This document shows positions 7,328 through 15,675 of a stretch of 32,585 nt of DNA, piece after piece. A program made the position numbers and the translations under genes. Numbering within the stretch: the first letter of the stretch is position 1; each line of letters starts with the position of its first letter. The notes beneath the pieces are model-generated. The model saw only the letters and a program-made list of their open reading frames with translations, ran no database searches and had not been told where the DNA came from. This DNA comes from Candidatus Aegiribacteria sp. Its GTDB lineage: Bacteria; Fermentibacterota; Fermentibacteria; Fermentibacterales; JCC-6. The stretch spans positions 1 through 32,585 of the forward strand of contig JAUVEU010000028.1 in NCBI GenBank assembly GCA_030594645.1. The letters run 5' to 3'.

Positions 7328-7805
7328 CTTCTTCCTGTTCCTCTTTGCATATTTCGCATGAATCATTCTCAACGGTTCCTTCATTATGAATGAATCCAAA
7401 TCCTTCAACCCATTTTTTTCCACCATACTTGCATTTTCTCTCGAAATCGAGGTACTGGACGAATCTCTCAACAACCTCGTTCGGGATGATATGTTCTATG
7501 CTGCATGCGCATTTGTTAGCAGTGTCAGGGTCTATAGCAAGTACAGTAGTGAAGAAGTTACGGAATACCTCATGCTTCCACGCTATTTGTTTTGCGATTT
7601 CCAAGCCTTCGGGCGTTAGTGTGATGATATCATAGGGTGCGTGGTTAACAAGACCGCGATTTACCAGGATCTGAAGGGCATTCGTTACTGAGGAATTAGC
7701 TACATTGAGTTTCTTCGCAATATCTGTAGCTCTCGCCGCAGTCTTTACTTTAATCACATTATAGATGGCCTCAAGATAATCCTCAAGACTTGAACTGAGC
7801 TCCAT
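7308..7805 (-). CDS. DtxR/MntR-family metal-dependent transcriptional repressor
   Basis: A 165-residue regulator. The N-terminal ~65 residues are the winged helix (SLEDYLEAIYNVIKVKTAAR, KLNVANSSVTNALQILVNRG, then LTPEGLEIA). The metal-binding/dimerisation domain follows, with AIDPDTANKCACSIEHIIP (the usual A-C-x-x-E-H ligand set). Instead of an SH3-like domain there is a 45-residue tail with cysteines (CKYGGKK, CEIC) and an acidic end. It is the first gene of the iron operon dtxR-feoA2-feoA-feoB-feoC, and two matching dyads lie before it and before feoA. The expected job is Fe(II)-dependent repression of feo uptake, including its own gene. MntR-like manganese sensing is possible in principle; the feo context favours iron. 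Confidence 0.9.
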   Translation of the reverse strand: MELSSSLEDYLEAIYNVIKVKTAARATDIAKKLNVANSSVTNALQILVNRGLVNHAPYDIITLTPEGLEIAKQIAWKHEVFRNFFTTVLAIDPDTANKCACSIEHIIPNEVVERFVQYLDFERKCKYGGKKWVEGFGFIHNEGTVENDSCEICKEEQEEDAQPEK

Positions 7806-7842
7806 GTAACCAAAACCTTTCAGATTAGCTATATATAATAAC

Positions 7843-7858
7843 TTTAGCCTGATCTAAT
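7843..7858 (-). promoter_or_regulatory. Predicted iron-regulator operator upstream of the dtxR-like gene
   Basis: TTTAGCCTGATCTAAT; minus strand ATTAGATCAGGCTAAA. It shares TTAGAT and CTAAA with the site at 7031-7046. It starts within the predicted -10 box of the promoter at 7856-7883, so binding would block RNA polymerase: autorepression of the iron operon. Confidence 0.55.
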
Positions 7859-7883
7859 TTACTTGAAAATTAGAAAATGTCAA
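7856..7883 (-). promoter_or_regulatory. Predicted promoter of the iron operon
   Basis: On the minus strand TTGACA (7883-7878, perfect -35), a 16-base spacer, then TAAATT (7861-7856, 4 of 6 match to the -10). The leader to the ATG at 7805 would be about 45 bases. The overlap with the operator supports it. Confidence 0.5.
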
Positions 7884-7896
7884 GCTATAGAGGGCT

Positions 7897-7970
7897 TCAG
7901 GTTCCATAGAATATTCCGTCATGCAGGTGAGCAGAATCGCCCATTCCAAATCGTGATTCTCGATCTCCCG
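7897..7970 (-). pseudogene. Fossil of an FmdB-like gene 3' end
   Basis: The minus strand encodes RFGMGDSAHLHDGIFYGT and a TGA stop. This matches the C-terminus of the intact FmdB-type protein at 15676-16083 (GFGMDDSAPSHDGGLYEA). The two are about 84% identical in bases over the 44-base core, but many differences change amino acids and there is a 3-base gap, so this copy has decayed. There is no start or upstream part. The rest of 7806-8166 is AT-rich and holds the iron-operon promoter and possible promoter boxes (TTGACT at 7992) for the small secreted protein; no other gene is seen. Confidence 0.75.
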
Positions 7971-8166
7971 TTTATTACTCGATAATTTCTATTGACTGTA
8001 GAAATGGAATTTATCATATACTATAAACGAATTAACAATAGATATAGAAATACTATTATATAAGTAGTTAAGCAAAAAATTGTATAGAATAGTAATATAT
8101 TCACATTTTACAATATAGTTGTAAGTAACACTGATGCTAGAAGATATGAAAAGAGGTGAATTAACA

Positions 8167-8499
8167 ATGAAGAAGATAGTTGTACTCCTGTTGCTTGTGT
8201 TCTGTATTGGAAGTATTGCAGCCAGACCTGCACCGTGGACAAGAACATATGTAGCCGTACATGTGAGTGGGGCAGGTCAGTATTACAGAGTAGCAATAGA
8301 CACGAACCCCCCGGTGCCTGCTGCACCTGACTATTACCCGATTAACCTTATCGCACATGTCAAGGTTAACGAGCTGCCAACCGTAGATGTCAGAGTTGAT
8401 GTATATGCTGAATGGGGCGGAGGCATTATCTGGACCCAGACAGAATACGACGTTGAGGTTTATCCGGGGCAGACCACACACGTATACTTCAATAACTGA
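8167..8499 (+). CDS. Small secreted protein of unknown function
   Basis: 110 residues. The ATG at 8167 is preferred over one 11 codons upstream because AGAGGTG precedes it and it opens directly on a signal peptide (MKKIVVLLLLVFCIGSIAA). The mature part (~90 residues) is predicted all-beta, with alternating hydrophobics (YVAVHVSGAGQYYRVAID, VKVNELPTVDVRVDVYAEWG, YDVEVYPGQTTHVYF) and no cysteine, resembling a single Ig-like or transthyretin-like fold. I do not recognise the family. It is monocistronic: AT-rich DNA upstream and a strong hairpin 40 bases after the stop. Confidence 0.75.
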   Translation: MKKIVVLLLLVFCIGSIAARPAPWTRTYVAVHVSGAGQYYRVAIDTNPPVPAAPDYYPINLIAHVKVNELPTVDVRVDVYAEWGGGIIWTQTEYDVEVYPGQTTHVYFNN

Positions 8500-8540
8500 C
8501 GAATAGCAGGTCTGACAACCGAACAGCTTTGAACAGAAAG

Positions 8541-8560
8541 AGCGCCATATCAATGGCGCT
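8541..8560 (+). terminator. Hairpin after the small secreted protein gene
   Basis: AGCGCCAT, loop ATCA, ATGGCGCT: a perfect 8-bp stem. No T-run follows (CTACTGC), so it may be a weak intrinsic terminator or a 3'-end stabilising hairpin. Confidence 0.6.
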
Positions 8561-8645
8561 CTACTGCAAAGAATCAAATAATTCATTCAATGTATGCAGT
8601 CCGAATCAGTCTAGCAGATTATCTCTACTCAGGGAATTGACTTAC

Positions 8646-8674
8646 TTGACAGGGATTAGTGGTTACACTATTCT
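8646..8674 (+). promoter_or_regulatory. Predicted sigma-70 promoter of the HTH-M29 gene
   Basis: TTGACA (8646-8651), a 17-base spacer, TATTCT (8669-8674). The -35 is perfect and the -10 matches 4 of 6. The start of transcription would be near 8681, leaving a leader of about 30 bases that carries the ribosome site AGAAGGAGAAG. Confidence 0.65.
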
Positions 8675-8709
8675 AATTCAGAAATATCTGAAATAGAAGG
8701 AGAAGAAAA

Positions 8710-10143
8710 TTGAAAGGACTCGATATTGTATCGGAATTCAGTAAACTTCAACTACTTAGCAACAGGCACGCATTCCAGATACTGAAGGAATTGCAGAAAA
8801 TGCCGCAATCAGGCGTTCAGCTGGCAGAAAAGCTTGGTATGAAGACACCGCGTGTGATCTACTACCTTAAAAAACTTGAACATTCCGGTTTCGCCAGGCA
8901 GATAGAACACAGGCCAGTACGCGGAAATCGCGAGAAGTTCTACTGTGCGGCAGCTCAGAATTTTCTTTTGTCAGCCGGGCTGGAAGAAACGGGTGAATCG
9001 GACAGCGGGATGAACAACAGCCTTAATAATTCGTACATTGAATATTTCCTGAAGCGTGATCTGGATCTTGATCTAAATGAGTTTGCCAGAGTCGTTCTAT
9101 CGGACTACCTGTCGATTCAGCCGGAGGAAAGGGTTGTTATAGCCTTCGAGGAACAGAACATAGGTATATACCTGAAAATTGTGACATATCTGCGCCGTAT
9201 TGGAGCGCATTACAGGACACTTGTCAGTAATCCTGTCCTCGCAAGAGAAATCCTGTTCGATCTTCCCGAAAAGGAAGTAGAAATATTCTACAAAGGTATT
9301 GCTGAGTCAGTAGACTGGGCAGATGTCTGGATAGATCTAAAACGATCGGCAATTCTGGAAAAAGAAGGAGTTTCAAAGGAGAGGCTTGATTTTGTTACGG
9401 AAGTACGGAGACAGTCACTTATCGGCATTAACGAGAAACCGGACATGAGAGCCATTATCATATCCATACCGAGATTCGAAGAAGAATTCCATACTGATTC
9501 CGATGCACTTGAAAAGCTGAGCATGTTCTGGAAAGCTGCTTCAGTAAGCGCCGGTGAGTTCAGTACTGTCCGTGATTTTGCAGAAAGAATACGAAAATAT
9601 GACACTTTCACGATTCATACTGGTAAAAACAATGCTTTGAATATTACTGTAGATCGGGAGAAGTATTTCATAGATGCAGGTCCCCTCTCTTCATCGAAAA
9701 TTAACAATGTGTTCTGTATTCCATCCGGAGAGATTACGTTCGTTCCCGTTATGTCAGAAGTTTCAGGAAGCATATACATGGACTGCTGCGAGCTGGATAA
9801 TGCAGAAGCAAGTGGAATTTACCTGCATGTAGAAAACGGCATCGTTACAGACTGCCGGACTGAAAGCGGCGATAAGCGGCTTGAAGAGTACTTCAGAACA
9901 TCTGACCCTCAGGAAAAGACCATAAGTCAGGTAGGCTTCGGGTTGAATCCCGCAGTCAGATCAGTATCATATATCCCCAAACTCGATACCAAGATATTCG
10001 GGAGTTTTCACCTTACTTTCGGAGACAATCGAGCTGTTGGCGGAGATATCACTGGATATACAACCTGGGATATCATTACCGAGAAACCCAGGGTTACCAG
10101 TAATAATGAAATTATTCTGGATAAAGGTGTATTTTCTATTTAA
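8710..10143 (+). CDS. Winged-helix DNA-binding domain fused to an M29-aminopeptidase-like domain
   Basis: 477 residues with a TTG start at 8710 behind AAGGAGAAGAAAA. Residues ~10-80 form an ArsR-type winged helix (HAFQILKELQKMPQSGVQLA, KTPRVIYYLKKLEHSGFARQ). From ~120 onward the protein resembles M29 (thermophilic aminopeptidase/AmpS) metallopeptidases: the EERVVIAFEEQN segment, NNVFCIPSGEITFVPV (the family's N-x-PsGEv..aP motif), VGFGLNPAV, a GSFHLTFG motif and YTTWDIIT near the end. By my recollection of the family, the ligand Glu before GiGtNP and the His of the final H-W-D are not conserved here (Gln/Val and Thr), while the first Glu, one His and the Asp remain. It may be a peptide- or amino-acid-sensing regulator using a dead peptidase fold. 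Monocistronic or leading into the gene 27 bases downstream. Confidence 0.75.
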   Translation: MKGLDIVSEFSKLQLLSNRHAFQILKELQKMPQSGVQLAEKLGMKTPRVIYYLKKLEHSGFARQIEHRPVRGNREKFYCAAAQNFLLSAGLEETGESDSGMNNSLNNSYIEYFLKRDLDLDLNEFARVVLSDYLSIQPEERVVIAFEEQNIGIYLKIVTYLRRIGAHYRTLVSNPVLAREILFDLPEKEVEIFYKGIAESVDWADVWIDLKRSAILEKEGVSKERLDFVTEVRRQSLIGINEKPDMRAIIISIPRFEEEFHTDSDALEKLSMFWKAASVSAGEFSTVRDFAERIRKYDTFTIHTGKNNALNITVDREKYFIDAGPLSSSKINNVFCIPSGEITFVPVMSEVSGSIYMDCCELDNAEASGIYLHVENGIVTDCRTESGDKRLEEYFRTSDPQEKTISQVGFGLNPAVRSVSYIPKLDTKIFGSFHLTFGDNRAVGGDITGYTTWDIITEKPRVTSNNEIILDKGVFSI

Positions 10144-10170
10144 ATAGTAATACTGGATGAAGGAGTTGCC

Positions 10171-12195
10171 ATGAAGTCTTATCGTATCTTTTTACAGAAT
10201 GCATCAGCTTTGCTGTCTGTGATGTTGCTTGTATTCATCCTCGATGCTCACAGTTCAGTCTCTCTTGATGCTCACTCTCCAGGGGGTGGAATTTATTCTT
10301 CCTGTCCTGAAAATCTGCTCGACCCGGAATTTCCCATTCCAGATCCGTTAACTGCACCGGTACCGATGCCAAACTGGCCTATCAGTATTGGCTGGAGTAC
10401 TAATTTCCCTGGATCCGGTGTGTGTCTTGCTGATATTGAAGGCGATGGCTTTCTCGAAATAATTGCCGGTTCCTCAAACGGGTCTGTCCATGTCTTTGAC
10501 TATCAGGGCAATGATCTTCCCGGATGGCCTAAGACAGGGTTGGGAAAAATACGAGCCAAGGTAGCCGTCGGGGATATGGATCCTGATTATCCAGGCCTGG
10601 AAATAGTTGCCGTTGCGGAAACCAGCACAATGTACGTCTGGCATAATGACGGAACTCCGGTTCCAGGATGGCCTCAGGCCACCGGTTCAGTCGGACACCT
10701 CAGAGCACCTGTTATTTTTGATGTAGACGGTGATGGCGATCTTGAGATAATACTCGGGAAAGGTGAAGTCTGTGTTTACAACCATGACGGAACGATATAT
10801 CCAGGCTGGCCACAGTCGATAGGCTCCGTTGCAACGCCTTCAGTAGCAGATGTTGATAACGACGGAGTGGTTGAGATCTGCGCGGTTTCGTACACTTCCA
10901 TATACCTCTGGGATAAGGATGGCAATCCGGAACCGGGCTGGCCCCTGATGGATGTTGCAGGAGCGACAAGCTATGCTCAGCCTGTACTCGCGGATCTTGA
11001 TGGTGACGGTGATCTGGAAATACTTCATGCACATTACGATCAGTGGTCTTCGCCATCACAGAACCATGTTGTCATACATCATCACGATGGAACACCTTTT
11101 GAAAACTGGCCACAGAATTATCCGGGACCCCACACCTACATTACGCCGGTTGTAGGCGATATTGATAATGACGGTGATCTGGAAATATTTGGCGGTGGTC
11201 ATACTTTCGATCTTATGGCAAAGCATCACACCGGGGCAAATGTTGCCGGCTGGCCTGTTTCCGCACTGAGCGCCCTGGAATGCTCACCGATAGTGTTTGA
11301 TGTTGATGGTGATGGTTACAGAGAAGTTCTTTTCGCTGAAAACTGGCCAGGTGCAAATGGTTTCCTGTACGCATTCAACGGTGATGGTTCAACGGTTGCA
11401 GACTGGCCTGTATCGATCAGTGCACCGTCTTATGTCAACAGTGCTGCTGCCGGTGATGTGGATAATGACGGGGACATCGAGATTGCATTTATGACCGGCA
11501 ACGGAACGGTGAATCTATGGACTGTTGAAGACGTTCCTTACAGGGCGTATCTAACAGAATGGGGAACATATTTCCATGATAACTGGAATACAGGCTGGAT
11601 GCATCCCCTGGCTCCTTTGAATCCTGTTGTCTATAACTCGGGGGGGTCAAACCATCTGACCTGGAATGCGAATACAGAACCGGACATCGCCGGTTACAAT
11701 ATTTACAGAAGCGATGTATCAGGCGGACCCTATACGAAAATCAACGGCACAGTGGTTGCAGATACACTCTACACTGATCCTTCAGGAACAACTGATCATT
11801 ATTACTGTATATCCGCTGCTATCATGGCCTGCGCGGAGTCCAGGCTCAGTGTTGAAGCAGATGTCCAGACAGGCATTACTACCGATGACCAATACAGACC
11901 ATTCAACATATACGCCTTCCCGAATCCATTCAGTGCAAATACCACGATCAGCTTCTCAGTTCCCCTTGAGCTTACAGGAAACACTGAGTTAAGCATCTAC
12001 GACCTGAGAGGGCTGAGGGTGAAGACCCTGTTAAATGAGATCCTGCCTGCAGGAGAGTATTCTGTTGTCTGGGATACAAATGATAACTCTGGAAGGAATA
12101 TTACTCCAGGAATTTACTTCTATCAATTGAGAGTGGGAAACCACTATACCGAAATAAAGAAAATAACATTTATTCATTCCGGGCTGTGTCCATAA
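10171..12195 (+). CDS. Secreted FG-GAP/VCBS-repeat protein with Fn3-like and sorting domains
   Basis: 674 residues; ATG at 10171 behind AAGGAGTTGCC. An N-terminal hydrophobic stretch (ALLSVMLLVFILDA) acts as signal peptide. Residues ~75-450 are seven or so integrin-type FG-GAP/VCBS repeats, each with a calcium-loop motif such as DVDGDGDLEI, DVDNDGVVEI, DIDNDGDLEI, and a recurring (P)GWP. They should fold as a calcium-binding beta-propeller. A fibronectin-III-like domain follows (NHLTWNANTEPDIAGYNIYR), then a type A sorting domain (AFPNPFSANTTISF, LSIYDLRGLRVKTL, PGIYFYQL). The tail after the last strand is a few residues longer than usual and ends in Cys-Pro. Probably surface-exposed or released; binding partner unknown. 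The next gene is another sorting-domain protein 27 bases downstream, likely co-transcribed. Confidence 0.85.
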   Translation: MKSYRIFLQNASALLSVMLLVFILDAHSSVSLDAHSPGGGIYSSCPENLLDPEFPIPDPLTAPVPMPNWPISIGWSTNFPGSGVCLADIEGDGFLEIIAGSSNGSVHVFDYQGNDLPGWPKTGLGKIRAKVAVGDMDPDYPGLEIVAVAETSTMYVWHNDGTPVPGWPQATGSVGHLRAPVIFDVDGDGDLEIILGKGEVCVYNHDGTIYPGWPQSIGSVATPSVADVDNDGVVEICAVSYTSIYLWDKDGNPEPGWPLMDVAGATSYAQPVLADLDGDGDLEILHAHYDQWSSPSQNHVVIHHHDGTPFENWPQNYPGPHTYITPVVGDIDNDGDLEIFGGGHTFDLMAKHHTGANVAGWPVSALSALECSPIVFDVDGDGYREVLFAENWPGANGFLYAFNGDGSTVADWPVSISAPSYVNSAAAGDVDNDGDIEIAFMTGNGTVNLWTVEDVPYRAYLTEWGTYFHDNWNTGWMHPLAPLNPVVYNSGGSNHLTWNANTEPDIAGYNIYRSDVSGGPYTKINGTVVADTLYTDPSGTTDHYYCISAAIMACAESRLSVEADVQTGITTDDQYRPFNIYAFPNPFSANTTISFSVPLELTGNTELSIYDLRGLRVKTLLNEILPAGEYSVVWDTNDNSGRNITPGIYFYQLRVGNHYTEIKKITFIHSGLCP

Positions 12196-12222
12196 TCCGG
12201 GATTATTCGTATAAGGAATCAG

Positions 12223-14010
12223 TTGGAAGATTCCCTGAACGGTGTACAGCAATCAGGCAGTAAAAAGAAAGGCGGTACTCAATTGTCAGCAAAACGAACA
12301 AGTCTCTATCTGCTCATCACATTAGTCATTGCTCTCCCGTCGCTCTCGTATCCGGTCGATCCGGCTTTATACGAATACACCAGTTTCAGCAATGTTTCTG
12401 AAAGCGGCAGCGAACACCATCTGTCCCCGTCCGTCACGCTGGATCCACTAACTCCGACATTCACAATAAGTCATACGGAAAGTGGTGGTGATGTAACTAT
12501 CGATGTTGTGTCAAGCGAAGATTTATTCTCGGGATGGGTTGCAGGAAAGGACATCTGGTCGAACCCCAACTGGGACTACTGGTGGCTTAATACTCGGATT
12601 GCAATCGATGCGGAGAACAGTGTCTATGCTGCTGTAAAGCTCTACGAATACGGTAATCCATCTATTAATTTTGATATGTTCATTCTTGAGAACAACGGCT
12701 ACATCAGCGAAGAGTTCCCCGACTGGAACGGTCCGGAAAGCAATCCTCTGATCGTCAATGACCCTGATCCTAACATCTACCTGGAACAGCCAACCCTGGA
12801 CAGAGAAGGAGCGGTCGACTCAGACAACAACACATACCTTATCTACACCAACGGCGGCTCCAACATCATTCTTACGAAGCTGGATCCAGACGGTACCCTG
12901 CTCATTAACGGTCTCAACATTGTCGTGGGAGCGAATGCCTGGACAAATGAAGCACGCGTGGACATTGATCCTGACGGTAGAATCTATGTTGTCTGGTCTA
13001 AAAGTCTTCACGATATCCAGTACGTATACTCCGATGACGGTGGAGATTCAGGTTCCTGGTCGATCCCGACATCCATCTGCTACAATGCATCCGATCAGTT
13101 GTGCAAACCGCAGATCTCCTGTGATACTAACGGCAACGTCCATATAATCTGGCAGCACTCCAGCAAGCTTGCATACATGAAACTCCTTCCGGACGGTACC
13201 GTGTCCATCGACGAGAGTTTTCTTACTTCAGGCGGTGTCTGGGCGCCCATGATGAGTATAGATGAGCAGAACAATCTGCATATAGTCTGGGGAACAGGTA
13301 CTCAGGGTTCTAATTCCGTCTACTACACGAAGATCAACGGAAACCTCGACGGAGGCGGCGCTTCCATGAGCGACGATGACCTCACTATTATTCAGGAAGC
13401 CCCTTTTATTGTCAGTACCGATGTCAGGTACCCCAAATGTGCTGTTGACAGCTACCTGAATGTTCATGCTGTTTACGAACAGGGGGAATACGGACGCCAC
13501 CAACCGAAGGCCATGAATTACATCAAGATGAATGGAGTTCCGCTGTTGAGGATAGTGTGCCCTGATGAATCGGTCCTGTTCGTGGAAATGACCGGAAGCG
13601 GTACAGACTGGGAGGGAACTTTCACTCCTCCGATGAACGGAATTTATTCCGCAGGGGTTTCGGGCTCAGATGCTGATGGCAACACAGGCATAGATACCTA
13701 TGAATTCGAATATCCCAACACCGGTATTGAATCACAGAGCGGTTTGCCTGTCTCGGGCGTTTGTTGCTCCCCGAATCCATTCAGAGGGTCGATCAGTTTC
13801 TCCTTTGCTCTTGCTGAAACAGGTAATGTCAACGTGAGTATCTTCGACATGACAGGCCGTCTGATCGAAACGCTGATGAATGAGGAACAGCAGGCTGGTC
13901 TCCATTCCGTTGACTGGAAAGCATCTTTCATGAACCCGGGTATTTATCTGTGTCGGATCTCTTCCGGCACTGTCTCCGAGACACTGAGATGTGTCATTGT
14001 AGCTGATTAA
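12223..14010 (+). CDS. Secreted BNR/sialidase-like beta-propeller protein with sorting domain
   Basis: 595 residues from a TTG at 12223 (AAGGA 5 bases upstream). A TTG at 12283 behind GAAAGGCGG would give a more typical signal peptide (SAKRTSLYLLITLVIALPSL) and is an equally good start. The body has repeating strands of the type D-x-x-x-N-x-H-x-V/I-W (GNVHIIWQHS, NNLHIVWGTG, LNVHAVYEQG, GRIYVVWSKS), as in BNR/sialidase-fold propellers. No catalytic sialidase residues could be identified, so it is probably a structural or binding protein. The C-terminus is a type A sorting domain (SPNPFRGSISFSF, VSIFDMTGRLIETL, NPGIYLCRI). It follows the FG-GAP protein gene and ends at a strong terminator. Confidence 0.8.
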   Translation: MEDSLNGVQQSGSKKKGGTQLSAKRTSLYLLITLVIALPSLSYPVDPALYEYTSFSNVSESGSEHHLSPSVTLDPLTPTFTISHTESGGDVTIDVVSSEDLFSGWVAGKDIWSNPNWDYWWLNTRIAIDAENSVYAAVKLYEYGNPSINFDMFILENNGYISEEFPDWNGPESNPLIVNDPDPNIYLEQPTLDREGAVDSDNNTYLIYTNGGSNIILTKLDPDGTLLINGLNIVVGANAWTNEARVDIDPDGRIYVVWSKSLHDIQYVYSDDGGDSGSWSIPTSICYNASDQLCKPQISCDTNGNVHIIWQHSSKLAYMKLLPDGTVSIDESFLTSGGVWAPMMSIDEQNNLHIVWGTGTQGSNSVYYTKINGNLDGGGASMSDDDLTIIQEAPFIVSTDVRYPKCAVDSYLNVHAVYEQGEYGRHQPKAMNYIKMNGVPLLRIVCPDESVLFVEMTGSGTDWEGTFTPPMNGIYSAGVSGSDADGNTGIDTYEFEYPNTGIESQSGLPVSGVCCSPNPFRGSISFSFALAETGNVNVSIFDMTGRLIETLMNEEQQAGLHSVDWKASFMNPGIYLCRISSGTVSETLRCVIVAD

Positions 14011-14029
14011 CAACAGCAGTATCACCCGT

Positions 14030-14055
14030 GGCGGAGGGTTCATCCCTCCGCCTTT
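14030..14055 (+). terminator. Intrinsic-like terminator
   Basis: GGCGGAGGG, loop TTCAT, CCCTCCGCC, then TTT: a perfect 9-bp GC-rich stem 20 bases after the stop at 14010. A second hairpin (CCGGG, ACATCAG, CCCGG) follows at 14076-14092. Together they end the transcript of the two secreted-protein genes. Confidence 0.75.
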
Positions 14056-14188
14056 CATGCAGGGAAGATTCGTAACCGGGACATCAGCCCGGATTCATCC
14101 TTGAAATGTTCTCTGGTTCCAAATGCACAGTATGATTAGATTTTTCATTGAAATATTGTTCAGCCGCTTTTAAGGAGGAAGGAGAAGT

Positions 14189-15628
14189 TTGAAACAGCGA
14201 AAGGTATTATCAACTTTCCTCCTCCCTTTGGGTGATCTTCTGCTGGTTATAGGTGTTTTCCTTCTTGGGTACTGGCTCCGCCATTTCATTCTCTCCGATA
14301 TCTTTCAGAATCTGTTGAGAGTTTCCGATGATTTCAGGCTTGGTCTATGGCACTATGCTGTCTCAGGAACAGTCATGGGAGTCATTGAAATTATCATGCT
14401 TCAGGCTTTCGGGGTTTACAGAAGAGAGTATGGACTTGCCAAGGTAGAAGAACTGGCCTGGATTCTACGTTCATCATTTATGGCAGTGATCATAACTTTT
14501 GCTTTCAGTTTTGCTACAAGGCAGTTGCTCTTCTCGAGATTTGTACTGCTGTTCGCATTTCCCGCAACTTCCATTGCGATTTCCATCTGGCATGGGTTTT
14601 TTCACCGAATGGCTCGCAGGTTCGCTCTCAGTCGCGGTAAAGGTATAAGAGTAGCGGTCTATGGTTCGGGATCACTTGCTGTTGAACTGGCTGAGTTCAT
14701 GGAGAAGAGAGCTCTGGTTCCATATGAAATTGCAGGGTTCGTACTCACTGAAAACGGGAGGGATACATCTCCTGAAAGCAGTGCGAAAATATTCGAATCA
14801 TTCGACCGGATGTTTGAATGGATGCGGTTGAATGGGGTTTCGGAACTGATCGTAGCAGACCCGGAACTGACGCGGGAAAATATGGCTTCACTGATTTACA
14901 ATTGCGAACAGGAAGGAGTTCCATATAAGCTGGTAGCTGATGTGTTTACTCTGGTCAGCCTTACTACAAGAGTCGTACACATGGGTGGAACTATCATGAT
15001 AGAGTCTGTTCCGCCTCCGCTGAGTGGAAGCCGGATACTACTTAAAAGGATAGTAGATCTGATAATAACGGTTCCACTGACTATTCTGCTGCTTCCCCTT
15101 GGATTTCTGACAGCTGTGTTCATTGTGATCGATACTGGTTTACCCGTTTTCTATATCCAGACACGTCTCGGAAGAATGAATAGAAAGTTCAGAATGTTCA
15201 AATTCAGGTCCATGAAGGTTGGTGCTCATCAGAAAAGGGATAAACTGAAAGAAGCCAACGAAGCCGGTGGACTTCTCTTCAAGATCAGAGATGATCCCAG
15301 AGTTACGAGAGCAGGCCGATTCATAAGAAAATGGAGCATAGATGAGCTGCCGCAGTTGCTCAATGTCATTACAGGAGCCATGAGTCTGGTAGGACCAAGA
15401 CCACCGTTGCCTGAAGAAGTTGAAAAGTACTCTGAACGTCACCTGAAACGGCTGGAAACCGTACCTGGAATTACTGGTGTGTGGCAGGTTTCAGGCAGAA
15501 GCGGGCTCGGGTTCAGTGAAATGGTGAAGCTTGATCTGTATTATGTTGATAATTGGTCTATCTGGATGGATCTTTCAATTCTCATACTGACGGTTCCCGC
15601 AATATTCTTCAAAGAAGGTGCATACTAA
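14189..15628 (+). CDS. Polyprenyl-phosphate sugar-1-phosphate transferase (bacterial sugar transferase family)
   Basis: 479 residues; TTG start at 14189 behind GGAGGAAGGAG. It moves a sugar-1-phosphate from a nucleotide sugar to undecaprenyl phosphate at the inner membrane, the first step of capsule/O-antigen/exopolysaccharide synthesis. Four to five N-terminal membrane helices (from LLPLGDLLLVIGVFLLGYWL) are followed by a CoA-binding-like domain (~150-250: VAVYGSGSLAVELAEF). The C-terminal transferase domain begins at LLKRIVDLIITVPL, with FKFRSMK, RKWSIDELPQLLNV, SLVGPRPPLPEEV and PGITGVWQVSGRS, all intact. WbaP/WcaJ-like in layout; the sugar cannot be told. A second member of the family lies at 18825-20279 on the other strand. 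Confidence 0.9.
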   Translation: MKQRKVLSTFLLPLGDLLLVIGVFLLGYWLRHFILSDIFQNLLRVSDDFRLGLWHYAVSGTVMGVIEIIMLQAFGVYRREYGLAKVEELAWILRSSFMAVIITFAFSFATRQLLFSRFVLLFAFPATSIAISIWHGFFHRMARRFALSRGKGIRVAVYGSGSLAVELAEFMEKRALVPYEIAGFVLTENGRDTSPESSAKIFESFDRMFEWMRLNGVSELIVADPELTRENMASLIYNCEQEGVPYKLVADVFTLVSLTTRVVHMGGTIMIESVPPPLSGSRILLKRIVDLIITVPLTILLLPLGFLTAVFIVIDTGLPVFYIQTRLGRMNRKFRMFKFRSMKVGAHQKRDKLKEANEAGGLLFKIRDDPRVTRAGRFIRKWSIDELPQLLNVITGAMSLVGPRPPLPEEVEKYSERHLKRLETVPGITGVWQVSGRSGLGFSEMVKLDLYYVDNWSIWMDLSILILTVPAIFFKEGAY

Positions 15629-15675
15629 AGCCGGGAATAACTTGCTTAACTAACTGAATTCAGATACAGGGAATC

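Noticed and set aside
8161-8586. Minus-strand open frame over the small secreted protein
   Set aside because: The plus-strand gene has a signal peptide, ribosome site and hairpin; the opposite frame has none of these.
10430-11510. Regularly spaced near-repeats that could look like a repeat array
   Set aside because: They are the codons for the DxDxDG calcium loops of FG-GAP repeats in one protein; there are no constant spacers and the frame is open throughout.
15629-15675. Possible terminator between the convergent sugar transferase and FmdB genes
   Set aside because: No stem of useful length and no T-run in the 47 bases.
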